A DNA stretch of 34,580 nucleotides from Bacteroidota bacterium (lineage in GTDB: Bacteria > Bacteroidota > Rhodothermia > Rhodothermales > JANQRZ01). Under the pieces are notes generated by a model. It saw nothing but the letters and a program-made list of their open reading frames with translations. It ran no database searches and was not told the DNA's origin. The position numbers were made by a program, and so were the translations under genes. This document shows, piece by piece, positions 7,176 through 14,900 of the stretch (its first letter is position 1; each line of letters opens with the position of its first letter). The DNA lies in assembly GCA_038746285.1 (NCBI GenBank), contig JBCDKT010000041.1, positions 1-34,580 on the forward strand, written 5' to 3'.

Positions 7176-8012
7176 TCACACGAAGCAGAACCCCGACTGG
7201 CACGGGAGCCCGGCCTCGTCCGTGTCGCCGTCGCCGAGCACGGCGTCCGCCAGCGGCACGCCGCTCCGGTGGAGGAACAGCCCGGCGTCCCGCTCCCGGA
7301 GCTCCGCCTCCAGTGCTACCGCCTGTGCCCAGTCCTCCGGCCACTCGTCCCGGAGCTCGCGCCACTGGCGGTCCCCGCGGAACGGGCAGCACCAGCAGCT
7401 CGACTTCGGAGGCCGCGGCCACCCATGCTCCTCGACGAGCCGGACGCACCCCGCCCGCGTCGTCGGCCGGTCGAAGAGGAGCGGCCACCGCGTCGTCATC
7501 CACTGCACCCGGTCGCCCGAGAGCCGGTTGACCTCGTCGCGGCTGATCCCGAGCCAGTTCACGACCGGCCCCCGCTCGCTCCGCCCCTCCGGCCCGTACC
7601 CGAGCGAGCGGACGTACCGCCGGACGACCTCCCGCTTCCACTCGCCCGAGCAGAAGTTGCGCATCTGGCCCACGGGTCCGCCCGGCCTCTGGCGCGTGTA
7701 CACCGGCATGAGCGGCTTCCCGTCTGCCGAGTACAGGTCCTTGGTCGCGAGCGTGTGCGGGGCGATCTCTACTTCGAGCCCGGCCTCCGTCAGCGCCGGC
7801 CCCACGACGTCGTCGAGGTAGGCCCACGTCGCCGACGCCTCGCGGCCCGTGTCGGCCATGACGATCCGCTCCGGCCGCGGCAGCTCGCCCCGAAGCACGA
7901 GGACCGCGATCGCCGCCGACTGCACGCCGCCCCCGTAGCTCCACACGACGGGCCGCTCGCCGGCCCCCGCCGTCGTCCACCGCCGCCCCCGCTCGGTCGT
8001 CGCGCCGGTCAC
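7176..8012 (-). CDS. Phage-type PAPS reductase-like ATP-pyrophosphatase family enzyme
   Basis: This enzyme of 278 residues belongs to the phosphoadenosine-phosphosulfate reductase/adenine-nucleotide alpha-hydrolase group. The P-loop-like motif SYGGGVQSAAI near residues 25-35 precedes RIVMADTGREASATWAYLD. A CSGEWK motif near residue 122 and the Cys-rich motif SCWCCPFRGDRQW near 205 follow. The last motif is typical of mobile-element members of this family and may hold a metal or cluster. The GTG start at 8012 overlaps the stop of the upstream HTH gene (GTGA), so translation is coupled; the longer frame upstream adds only low-complexity residues. It is the last gene of the early operon. Such enzymes occur in phages with unproven roles. 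A nucleic-acid thiolation or base-modification role is possible, but no DndB/D/E or SspB/C partner is present. Confidence 0.75.
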   Translation of the reverse strand: MTGATTERGRRWTTAGAGERPVVWSYGGGVQSAAIAVLVLRGELPRPERIVMADTGREASATWAYLDDVVGPALTEAGLEVEIAPHTLATKDLYSADGKPLMPVYTRQRPGGPVGQMRNFCSGEWKREVVRRYVRSLGYGPEGRSERGPVVNWLGISRDEVNRLSGDRVQWMTTRWPLLFDRPTTRAGCVRLVEEHGWPRPPKSSCWCCPFRGDRQWRELRDEWPEDWAQAVALEAELRERDAGLFLHRSGVPLADAVLGDGDTDEAGLPCQSGFCFV

Positions 8013-8365
8013 GCCGCCTTCCGGGTCTCCGCCCCGCCCTCCGGCCGGGCCTCGCCCTGGATGTCCGACTGGCGGAGCCACGCGACGACGTCCTCCAGCA
8101 GGAACAGGGGCGGCCCGTTCACGGCCAGCCGCACGCACGGGAGCCCCCGCTTTACGTACCGCTCCGTCACCGTCCGCGCGCTGACCCCGAGGAGGTCGGC
8201 CACGCGGTGGACCGTCAGGATCCCCCGCTGGTCGGTGAGCAGCGCGTAGAGCCGGCGGACCTCGCCGCCGTGCTCGTCGAGGGCTGCCGTCACGGCCTCG
8301 CGCGCCGCCCGCCCGATCTCGCGCTGGGCCGCGTCGCTCTGGAGGAGAAGGGTCGCGTCGTGCAT
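8009..8365 (-). CDS. Excisionase-like helix-turn-helix protein
   Basis: This is a DNA-binding protein of 118 residues. ILTVHRVADLLGVSARTVTERYVKRGLPCVRL followed by PPLFLLEDVVAWLRQ (residues about 49-100) is the MerR-like excisionase/helix_turn_helix_17 pattern. The first 45 residues are helical. The stop overlaps the GTG of the next gene and the start is 31 bp after the replication-type gene, so it belongs to the early operon. In an integrated element such a protein is a candidate recombination directionality factor that would bind near the att ends; the integrase lies 18 kb away. A simple transcription regulator is the alternative. Confidence 0.7.
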   Translation of the reverse strand: MHDATLLLQSDAAQREIGRAAREAVTAALDEHGGEVRRLYALLTDQRGILTVHRVADLLGVSARTVTERYVKRGLPCVRLAVNGPPLFLLEDVVAWLRQSDIQGEARPEGGAETRKAA

Positions 8366-8396
8366 CGCTCTGTGGAATGGGTTCGCTCGCGTTCGA

Positions 8397-9281
8397 TCAC
8401 TCGGCCGCGCGCCGGAACAAGACCTCCCCGCCCTCGACCGTCACCGGCTCGAACTCGGCCGTCCGTCCGAGCCCGCCGTTCGCCGCGCACCAGTCGAGCA
8501 TCTCGCGGTGCGTCAAGAGCGAGCCCCCGCCGGCCGACTCGCCGGCGTACCCCCGCTTCAGAGCCGACACCAGCCAGCCCGGCCCGTGCGGCGGCTTCGG
8601 GCCCCGCCGGCGCTCGTCGTACAGCCGCGTCGCCTGGCGGACGGCCTCGGCCCCGTGCCGCGCTGCCAGCCCCTCGGCGACCGGCCGGTCCACGCCGCGG
8701 CGCACCAGGACGGCGACGGCATCTTCCCCACCCTCGTCTCTCATCGCAGCAGCAGCATCCCCCACGATCATCCGGAGCGGGATGGCCCCGCCCGCCTCGC
8801 GCGCGGCGGGTTGCTGCTGCTGAGGGTTCAGGGGACGGTTCCCTGTGGGTTCGGGTGGGCGCACCGTCACGCCCGCCGTGGGCAGGCCGTCACCCACCCG
8901 TGGGCCACCGGCCCCGCCCCCCGTCGTGGGCCCGCCGTCACGGGTGGGCGGCTCCGCGCCCGTGGGCGGAGCGCCACCCGGGGGCGGGGCGTCGCCCGTG
9001 ACCCCGGCCCCACCGCCCAGCGCCTCGCCGCGGAGGTGGTACACCGTGCTCCGGCCCGGCCGCTTCTCGCGGTCGACGAACCCCTCGCGCTCGAGCCAGT
9101 CGAGCTGTCGGAGGACCGTCCGCCGGTCGGCCGTCGCGCACTTACGCCCCAGCGTGGCCACGCTCGGCCAGCACACACCCTCGTCGTTCGCGTTGTCGGC
9201 CAGCGCGAGCAGGAGCAGCCGGTGGCTGCTCCGCCGTGGGCGCTCGGCCGCCCACACCCGGCCCATCCACGCGAGGCTCAT
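8397..9281 (-). CDS. Winged-helix replication-type DNA-binding protein
   Basis: This protein of 294 residues begins with MSLAWMGRVWA and LLLLALADNANDEGVCWPSVATLGRKCATADRRTVLRQLDWLEREGFVDRE (about residues 17-68). This is the helix_turn_helix_36 pattern found in replication initiators and phage replication proteins. A long Gly/Pro/Thr-rich linker (about 85-165, with QQQQ) follows. A C-terminal helical domain around residues 175-294 (ARHGAEAVRQATRLYDERRRG, GWLVSALKRGYAG) resembles the tail of DnaD/DnaB-loader-like phage proteins. ATG at 9281 overlaps the stop of the upstream HTH gene (ATGA). No helicase or primase follows, so an initiator or loader role is inference. Confidence 0.65.
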   Translation of the reverse strand: MSLAWMGRVWAAERPRRSSHRLLLLALADNANDEGVCWPSVATLGRKCATADRRTVLRQLDWLEREGFVDREKRPGRSTVYHLRGEALGGGAGVTGDAPPPGGAPPTGAEPPTRDGGPTTGGGAGGPRVGDGLPTAGVTVRPPEPTGNRPLNPQQQQPAAREAGGAIPLRMIVGDAAAAMRDEGGEDAVAVLVRRGVDRPVAEGLAARHGAEAVRQATRLYDERRRGPKPPHGPGWLVSALKRGYAGESAGGGSLLTHREMLDWCAANGGLGRTAEFEPVTVEGGEVLFRRAAE

Positions 9282-9568
9282 CGGTCCGCCCCCGGCTGGT
9301 CCGCCCGCCGCCCGGTCGTGGCCTCCGGCGGCACGTCGATCTCGCCCCGCTCGATCCCGAGGAGCAGCATCTCGATCCGGACCAGCGTTGGCCCGCCGGT
9401 GTCCGTCCCACGCAACACCTCCGTCACGCAACGGACGCTCCGGCCGATCTCCTGGGCGATCCAACGGCGCTTGAGCCCGAGCGCCTCGACGCGTTCGTAC
9501 GCCCCCTGGCGGCGCTGCTCATAGCTCTCAGCGAGGTCGGGACGGGATCGGGTTGTCCGGGAGGGCAT
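9278..9568 (-). CDS. Small Cro-like helix-turn-helix protein
   Basis: This protein of 96 residues contains YERVEALGLKRRWIAQEIGRSVRCVTEVLRGTDTGGPTL-type sequence at about residues 22-60, an XRE/Cro-style HTH, with RIEMLLLGIERGEIDVP after it. The ATG at 9568 sits exactly at the edge of a TCACGTGA palindrome and faces the S24 repressor gene. It is the first gene of the leftward early operon and overlaps the next by ATGA. The arrangement matches a phage Cro against a CI-like repressor; functional equivalence is inferred from position only. Confidence 0.65.
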   Translation of the reverse strand: MPSRTTRSRPDLAESYEQRRQGAYERVEALGLKRRWIAQEIGRSVRCVTEVLRGTDTGGPTLVRIEMLLLGIERGEIDVPPEATTGRRADQPGADR

Positions 9569-9636
9569 CACGTGAGGTATGTTGCGCGTGCTGGTCACGT
9601 GAGCCAACGTTACGCAACGTTGCATGCTTGCGCAAC
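9568..9636. promoter_or_regulatory. Palindrome-rich divergent control region
   Basis: This short gap between the Cro-like and S24 repressor genes contains two perfect TCACGTGA palindromes (9568-9575 and 9595-9602, 27 bp apart). Further palindromes are CAACGTTG (9615-9622) with a second AACGTT at 9606-9611, GCATGC (9622-9627) and TTGCGCAA (9628-9635). An outer inverted repeat GTTGCGC (9581-9587) / GCGCAAC (9630-9636) is also present. This density fits a two-repressor lysogeny-type switch with at least two different operator classes. Confidence 0.7.
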
Positions 9637-9637
9637 A

Positions 9638-10423
9638 GTGCTTGTCGAACCCGCCCGCGCCCCCGTGCCCCGCTCCTCCGGCCCCTCCACGCCGACCGCC
9701 CCCGACGGCTCGCCCATCGACCCCGCCCGGTTCGCCGCCTCCGTCGCCGCGGCCCTCGCCGAGCGCGACCTGTCTCAGGCCGACCTCGCCCGGTCCGCCG
9801 ACGTCTCGCGCTCGTCGGTCTCGCGCTACCTCTCCGGCGCGCTCACGCCGTCGCGCGAGGTGGCCGCCCGCGTCCTCGACGCCCTCGAGCTCTCGTGGGA
9901 CGACGTGGCCCAGGCCGCGCCCCCGGCCCCGGCCAACGTCGTCCTCGTCCCCCGCGACGGATACGCCTCGGGGGCCCCGTCGGCCGAGCAGGGCTACGTC
10001 AACGGCGACGGCCACGCGGAGGGCGAGCCCGTCAGCTCAGCCCTCGAACGCGACCCGTACCCCCGCGACGAGCTCGTGCGCCTGACCGGCATGAACCCCG
10101 ACCGCCTCCGGTCCTGCACCGTCGTCGGCGACTCCCTGGTCCCCGAGATCCCCCCCAACACCCGGGCCGTCTACGTCCCCGTCGAGGACCACATCGGCGA
10201 CGGGCTCTACGTCGTGGCCATCGACGACGCCCACGTCGTCAAGCGCGTCCAGCGCCTGGCCGACGGGACCCTCCGGCTCCTCCCGTACAACCCGGACTAC
10301 GAGCCCGAGACGCTCACGCCGGTCAAGGACGCCGACACCGAGAACACGTACCGGACGGGGACCGGCGGGATCGCCGTCGTCCGGTTCATCGGGAAGGTCG
10401 TCTACTATCCCAAGGCTGCGTAG
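9638..10423 (+). CDS. CI/LexA-like repressor: XRE HTH plus S24 peptidase domain
   Basis: This repressor of about 261 residues has an N-terminal XRE helix-turn-helix (about 30-90: LAERDLSQADLARSADVSRSSVSRYLSG). A variable Gly/Pro linker follows, then an S24 signal-peptidase-like domain with the catalytic Ser166 (VVGDSLVPEI) and Lys202 (AHVVKRVQR). I do not see a clear Ala-Gly self-cleavage pair, so control by RecA-assisted cleavage is uncertain. There is no ATG at the N-terminus. GTG at 9638 is chosen because it lies just after the operator cluster; GTG at 9665 is a close alternative. It faces the early operon and is presumably its repressor and its own regulator. Confidence 0.85.
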   Translation: MLVEPARAPVPRSSGPSTPTAPDGSPIDPARFAASVAAALAERDLSQADLARSADVSRSSVSRYLSGALTPSREVAARVLDALELSWDDVAQAAPPAPANVVLVPRDGYASGAPSAEQGYVNGDGHAEGEPVSSALERDPYPRDELVRLTGMNPDRLRSCTVVGDSLVPEIPPNTRAVYVPVEDHIGDGLYVVAIDDAHVVKRVQRLADGTLRLLPYNPDYEPETLTPVKDADTENTYRTGTGGIAVVRFIGKVVYYPKAA

Positions 10424-11089
10424 GGCAGCTCAGTCCGACTGTTCTCCTGATCGGGCCTGTTCTCCTGTACGGGAGAAGACGCCCCCCGAGGAGAACAGCA
10501 CGCCCAGAGCCCACTGACGCCCTCGGCTCGGCGTGCCACCCGAGGCCGGGCCGCCCGCCTCGGTGAGCCCAGGCACCATGCCGACGCCCCGCTGGCGGCG
10601 CGGACGCCCCCGCCCCGCTCCCAGGCCGAGACCTCCCGGTTCGCCTCGCCGCCCGCCCCTCCGGCCGGGCCGCTCGGCTCTAGACCGCCTGGCGTAGGCG
10701 GACGGGCCGCCGGCGCCCGGCCCTGACGGTCCCGGCGCGGATGCGCCGAGGGCTGGCCCTCCCTCCGGTCGGGGGCGGACGAAGGTGCGGCCTCCGGCCG
10801 CGAGTGAGGGTTCGCGCCCGGGGGCTCACGCAAGAAAGGCGCGACGGCCATGCGCGCGTGTCCGCGCGCCCGGCCTCTCCAGGCTGCGGCAAGGGCCGCT
10901 CCGGCTAGCGCCTCCGCTCCGTGCTCGCCGTCCTCCCGCCGACGAGCGGCCGTCCGGGCGGCTCCGCGCGGCCCCCGGCCTGCGGCCTTTGCCTCCGCCC
11001 TCCGCGCGCGAATGCGGGGCTTCCAGCCCCCGGGCGCTGGGCCTCTCGGTCCCGCCTCGGGGCGGTTGTCCAACCCAACCCCCTGCACC
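10424..11089. other. 666-bp gap without a supported gene
   Basis: I see no convincing gene here. All six frames give low-complexity Pro/Arg/Ala translations. An ATG at 10578 opens a 39-codon Pro/Arg-rich frame with a start context (CACCATG) like those of the next two genes, but the product has no recognisable content. The left edge carries the GTTCTCC repeats described separately. The rest is GC-rich with many short inverted repeats (GCGCGC, CGGCCG). It could hold a structured RNA, an origin or a long leader for the downstream genes. Confidence 0.45.
10439..10499. repeat. GTTCTCC repeat cluster and hairpins after the repressor gene
   Basis: CTGTTCTCCTG occurs at 10439-10449 and again at 10458-10468. 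Its inverse GGAGAACAG lies at 10491-10499. The second copy can also fold locally (TTCTCC with GGAGAA around 10460-10477). It starts 16 bases past the repressor stop, so it may be its terminator; repeated half-sites also suit an operator. Confidence 0.5.
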
Positions 11090-11344
11090 ATGCGCATCCG
11101 CTTCGAACGCCTCTTCCGCGACGGGTTCACCGTCACCGACCTCGACCGCCCGGGCCGAGTCCTCGTCGTCTACCGCGACCAGCATCCCCGCGCCTACGAC
11201 GCCCTCCGCGAGCTCGAGCTCTGCATGGCGTCGGTCACGCCCCACCGCGAGCGCCACCTCCACGGCGTCATCGGCGAGGCGTGGGCCGCCCGGGACCGGC
11301 TCTTCGGCCGTCCGGCCCTGCCCGCCCGCCGTCCCGCTGCCTAG
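11090..11344 (+). CDS. Small hypothetical protein, 84 residues
   Basis: The family is not recognised. The protein is basic and begins MRIRFERLFRDGFTVTDLDRPGRVLVVYRDQHPRAYDALRELELCM, which reads as a compact alpha/beta fold with good amphipathic pattern rather than noise. An Arg/Pro-rich tail follows. The start is preceded by GCACC, the same context as the next gene (ACACC), which lies 56 bp downstream in the same direction. Both stand between the repressor and the defence operon, a typical place for small accessory genes. It could be an anti-restriction, toxin-antitoxin or regulatory protein; nothing in the sequence decides. Confidence 0.55.
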   Translation: MRIRFERLFRDGFTVTDLDRPGRVLVVYRDQHPRAYDALRELELCMASVTPHRERHLHGVIGEAWAARDRLFGRPALPARRPAA

Positions 11345-11400
11345 CCCTGCAACCCTGGCCCCTGGCGGCGCCCGTCGCCAGCGGCCCAGCCTCTCACACC

Positions 11401-11925
11401 ATGTCTGCTCCTGCCCACAAGCTCACCAACGCTCCCAAGCCCGCCCAACTCTCGCCGGCCGCCTGCCCGTTCTGCAAGGGAGACGGGTTCATCCACTACC
11501 GCGAGCGCGACCCACGCACCGGCCGCGTCGCCTACGAGGGCGTCGAGCCGTGCGAGGGCTGCGACGGCGCCGGCTGGCCCGGCCTCCTCTACGGCGGGCC
11601 GCTGCCTGGCGGGGGCGTCCGCGAACAGGCGCGCATCTACCGGCTTCACCCGCCCCGCTTCGCGCTCGGCCTCCTTGTCGCCACGCCCGGCGCGCTCGCG
11701 CTCGCCCGCGAGCACGGCGTCGACGTCCTCGCCCTCCTCCGGCGCCACCGCTCCGGCGACTGGGGCGTCGTCGGCCGCGACGACGCGCTCGCTAACGACC
11801 TCGCGCTCGACCCGGCGTGCCCGGCCCGACTCCTCTCGGCCTACGACACGCCGGGCGGCCGGCTCTGGGTCATCACCGAGGCCGACCGGTCCGCCACCAC
11901 GGTCCTCCTCCCCTCTGAGTACTAA
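11401..11925 (+). CDS. DnaJ-type zinc-motif protein of mobile elements, 174 residues
   Basis: The N-terminal half has two CxxCxGxG-like knuckles (CPFCKGDG at residues 22-29 and CEGCDGAGW at about 51-59), as in DnaJ and phage zinc-binding proteins. The C-terminal half (about 110-174) has VLALLRRHRSGDWG, ANDLAL, LSAYDTPGGRLWVITEADRSATTVLLPSEY. I recognise this tail as a widespread small family of plasmids and integrative elements, often mislabelled as a restriction subunit. The two halves look like a fusion. The function of the tail family is unknown. The gene ends convergent with the defence helicase, with a hairpin between. Confidence 0.75.
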   Translation: MSAPAHKLTNAPKPAQLSPAACPFCKGDGFIHYRERDPRTGRVAYEGVEPCEGCDGAGWPGLLYGGPLPGGGVREQARIYRLHPPRFALGLLVATPGALALAREHGVDVLALLRRHRSGDWGVVGRDDALANDLALDPACPARLLSAYDTPGGRLWVITEADRSATTVLLPSEY

Positions 11926-11937
11926 GGCGGTCCAGGC

Positions 11938-11964
11938 GCGGTGGCTTCAAACTGAGGCCGCCGC
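11938..11964. terminator. Hairpin between convergent genes
   Basis: GCGGTGGCTT (11938-11947), a seven-base loop, and AGGCCGCCGC (11955-11964) form a 10-bp stem with G-T wobbles. It lies in the 56-bp gap between the zinc-motif gene and the end of the defence operon. No T-run is present on either strand. Confidence 0.5.
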
Positions 11965-11981
11965 GACCATTGGGGGCCGCA

Positions 11982-14900
11982 CTACGGGAGCGCAGCAAGA
12001 TGACGTTTCGCACGCTCCTTGAGCCGTGAGAACGCGGCCGCTAGCTGGGCGACATTCCAGTCCTTCAACTCGAGGTAGCGCGGGTGCATGGGCCGGATGT
12101 CGAGCCCGTCCGTAGGCGTCTTGACGAGGAGCCCTGCGAACGGGTACCCATGTCGCCGGAGGCGCTGGGCTGCCGATTGGTCGAACACGGGAGGCGGCCC
12201 GTCCGCGAACAGCGCAGAGGCGTAGTGCTGCGCAAGGTCGAGGAGCGTGGCCTCCTCGACGATTGCCCGCGCCGCCGCCGTCCACGCACTCTCGCGTGCC
12301 GCGGACTGGTACGCCTCATGTTTCGAGCGGCGCTCTCTCTCGGCCTGTAGGGCCTCCTGGAACACGGCAGCGATCGCCTCCGGGACATCGCCTCCGGGCT
12401 CTTCCCCAGCTGGAGGCTCCTCACGGAGCCGCTGAACCATGTGCACCGGCTCGCCCCGCTCGACCTCGTACCAACCGACGGCACCGAGCGCGGCTTCCGC
12501 CAGGCGGGCATACGGGGGCACGAGCCCCTCGACCCGCTCGTGCGGCTCACGCAGGAGGACAGGGAGGAGCGGATGCCCGTACGTCAGCAGCTCCACGGTC
12601 GACGGATGTGCGTCGGCCACTGCTCGGTCGAACGTCACGGTGTGATCGTCACCTCCGTATTCGACAACGAACGCCTTCGGGACGGTTGGGTGCAGCCGGA
12701 ATCGCGTGGCCGAGGGGAGGTCTTGGGCGAGCTCCCTCTCCAAATCGGCGAGCGTCACCGGCGTCCCTGTGGCGCGGTCCTCCTCCGCCTCGCTGGCCCA
12801 CGTATCCAGGTCGAAGCCTGCCTGGGCTTCCTCGAGTGCGTCTTTTACCTCGTTGAGCCCCTCCTGCAGCGTGGCCTCTCGCTCGGCCTCTGGCGTCAGC
12901 GCTGCCTGTTGGATCAGACGGCCCACCCGGCCGAGGATGGGCTGGAGACGACCTACGACGTTTTCGAACCAGTCGATGCGGTCCTCCAGAGCTCGGTACA
13001 CCCGCGCTTCCACCGTCCCCTCGTAGAAGTAGTTGCGGACCCACACCTCGGGGTACCGCTGACCAATCCGGTCCACGCGTCCGATCCGCTGCTCCACCCG
13101 CATGGGGTTCCATGGCATGTCGTAGTTGACCAGCACGCCACACGTCTGGAGATTTAGCCCCTCGCTCGCTGCCTCTGTGCACAGGAGGATCTTGATCGCC
13201 TCGCCCTCCCGGAACGCCCGCTTCATCTCGGCCTTCGTCTCCTCCACCCACGCCACTCCGTCCCACCGCTCACCGCCGCGTCCGCTGTAACACCCCACCT
13301 GCGATCCATACACCGCCTTCAATTCCTCCCGCAGGAAGTCCATCGTGTCGGTGTACTGAGTGAACACAATGACCGTGTCCCGCTGGCGAAACACGTCGTG
13401 GAGGTACCGCAGCAGTCGCTCCACCTTCGAGTCCACGGAGCCTTGGAGCGTGAGGTCGCTCAGGAAGTCCTCGACGTAGCGGATCTCGGCCTGGAACAGG
13501 CCCGGGTCCGCGTCCTCGACCGCCTCGTCTAGATCGAACTCCAGCGTCAGCTCTTCGAGATCGTCGTCGTCGAACGCCGACAGCTGGTTCGCGGCCTCTT
13601 GCGCTTGGAGACCTCTGAGAAAGTTGAGCCGACGCTCAAGGCTTTTCCGCACGGCGTAGAAGCTGCTCGTCAGCCGTCGCCGGTACACCGTCATCACGAA
13701 CCCGAGCCCCTTGCGCTCTGCCTCGTACGTCCGGTAGAAGTGTGTGATGTACTCCTCAATGCGGTCGTACAGCGCGGCCTCCGCCTCCGTCATCCCCACC
13801 CACACGGGCTGGGCATCCCGGTGCGGTACGGAGGCATCGAGCAACCCCCGTGCGATGTACCGCCGGAGGAGGTCACGGGTGTTTCGGATGACCAGCCGAC
13901 GCAATGGCGTATGGTGACGCGCCAACGCCAGCGCCGCCTCTCGGCCGGCCTCGCTGAGCAGCGCGATCGTCCGCGCCGGCGCCCGGTCTGTAAGTAGCCC
14001 GCGGACCCGCTGCCACTCCACCGGCCCGAGCTCCTGGCTGACCGTCCTCTCGAAGTGCGGGTCGAGCCCGTCCACCTCGGTCTCCTCCCGGACCAGCCCA
14101 AACACGTACTCCACGTCGGCGGCCGAGAGCCCTTGGCGGAGCTCGGTAAAGAACCGGAGGTATTCCTGGCCGTCGGCGGCCCACGTCCCACTCAGTCCGA
14201 GGAGGTGAAGGAGGTCCCAGACCTCGATCGGGTGTACCTGCATCGGCGTCGCCGTAAGCAGCAGCATCCCCCGGGTCTTGGCCTCCAAGCCAATCAGCAG
14301 TTCCAAGAGCCGATTCGGCCGGTACGCGGTCGCGTCCTGGAAGTCCTTGCGCCGGGCGTGGTGCGCCTCGTCCACCACCACGAGGTCCCACGGCTGCGCC
14401 GCCAGCACTTCGGGCTGACGCTCCCGTCGCTTGACGAGGTGGCTCGACGCCAACCCCACCTCCACCGCGTCCCACGGATTACCTGTCCCCACCGGCGTGA
14501 CCTCGCCGTAGATGTCCACCCACGATTGCCCGTCGTAGACCGGCACGTTCATGACGAACTTCTCGAACAGCTCCTCCTGCCACTGCCGGAGCACCGACTT
14601 CGGCGTCAGGATCAGCACCCGCCGTGCCCGGCCTGAGAGCACGAGCTGGCGGATTGCCAGGCCGGCGGAGATCGTCTTTCCCAGCCCGACCTCGTCGGCG
14701 ACGAGGTACCGGCGGGGGAACGTCTCCACCACACGCTGCGCGATGTAGGCTTGGTGTGGCCATGGCTCCACCCCGCTCGTCGCGGCGCCCAGCCCCGACG
14801 CTCCGAGCAGCCGCGGCGCGTCTAGGAGGTACTGGGCCACCGCACGATCCGTGAGGGTGGACTGCTCGGTGTCTTCCGGCTGTGGAAGCTCGTCCTCGCC

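Noticed and set aside
7176-8012. DNA phosphorothioation (Dnd) system member
   Set aside because: The enzyme belongs to the same broad family as DndC, but no DndB, DndD, DndE, DndA or Ssp partner is in the window.
10578-10697. 39-codon Pro/Arg-rich frame with a CACCATG start
   Set aside because: The start context resembles the neighbours but the composition is low-complexity. It is mentioned in the gap entry only.
10405-11136. Minus-strand open frame of about 240 codons across the gap after the repressor
   Set aside because: Arg/Ala/Pro/Gly-rich with no fold-like pattern, and it overlaps the ends of two better genes.
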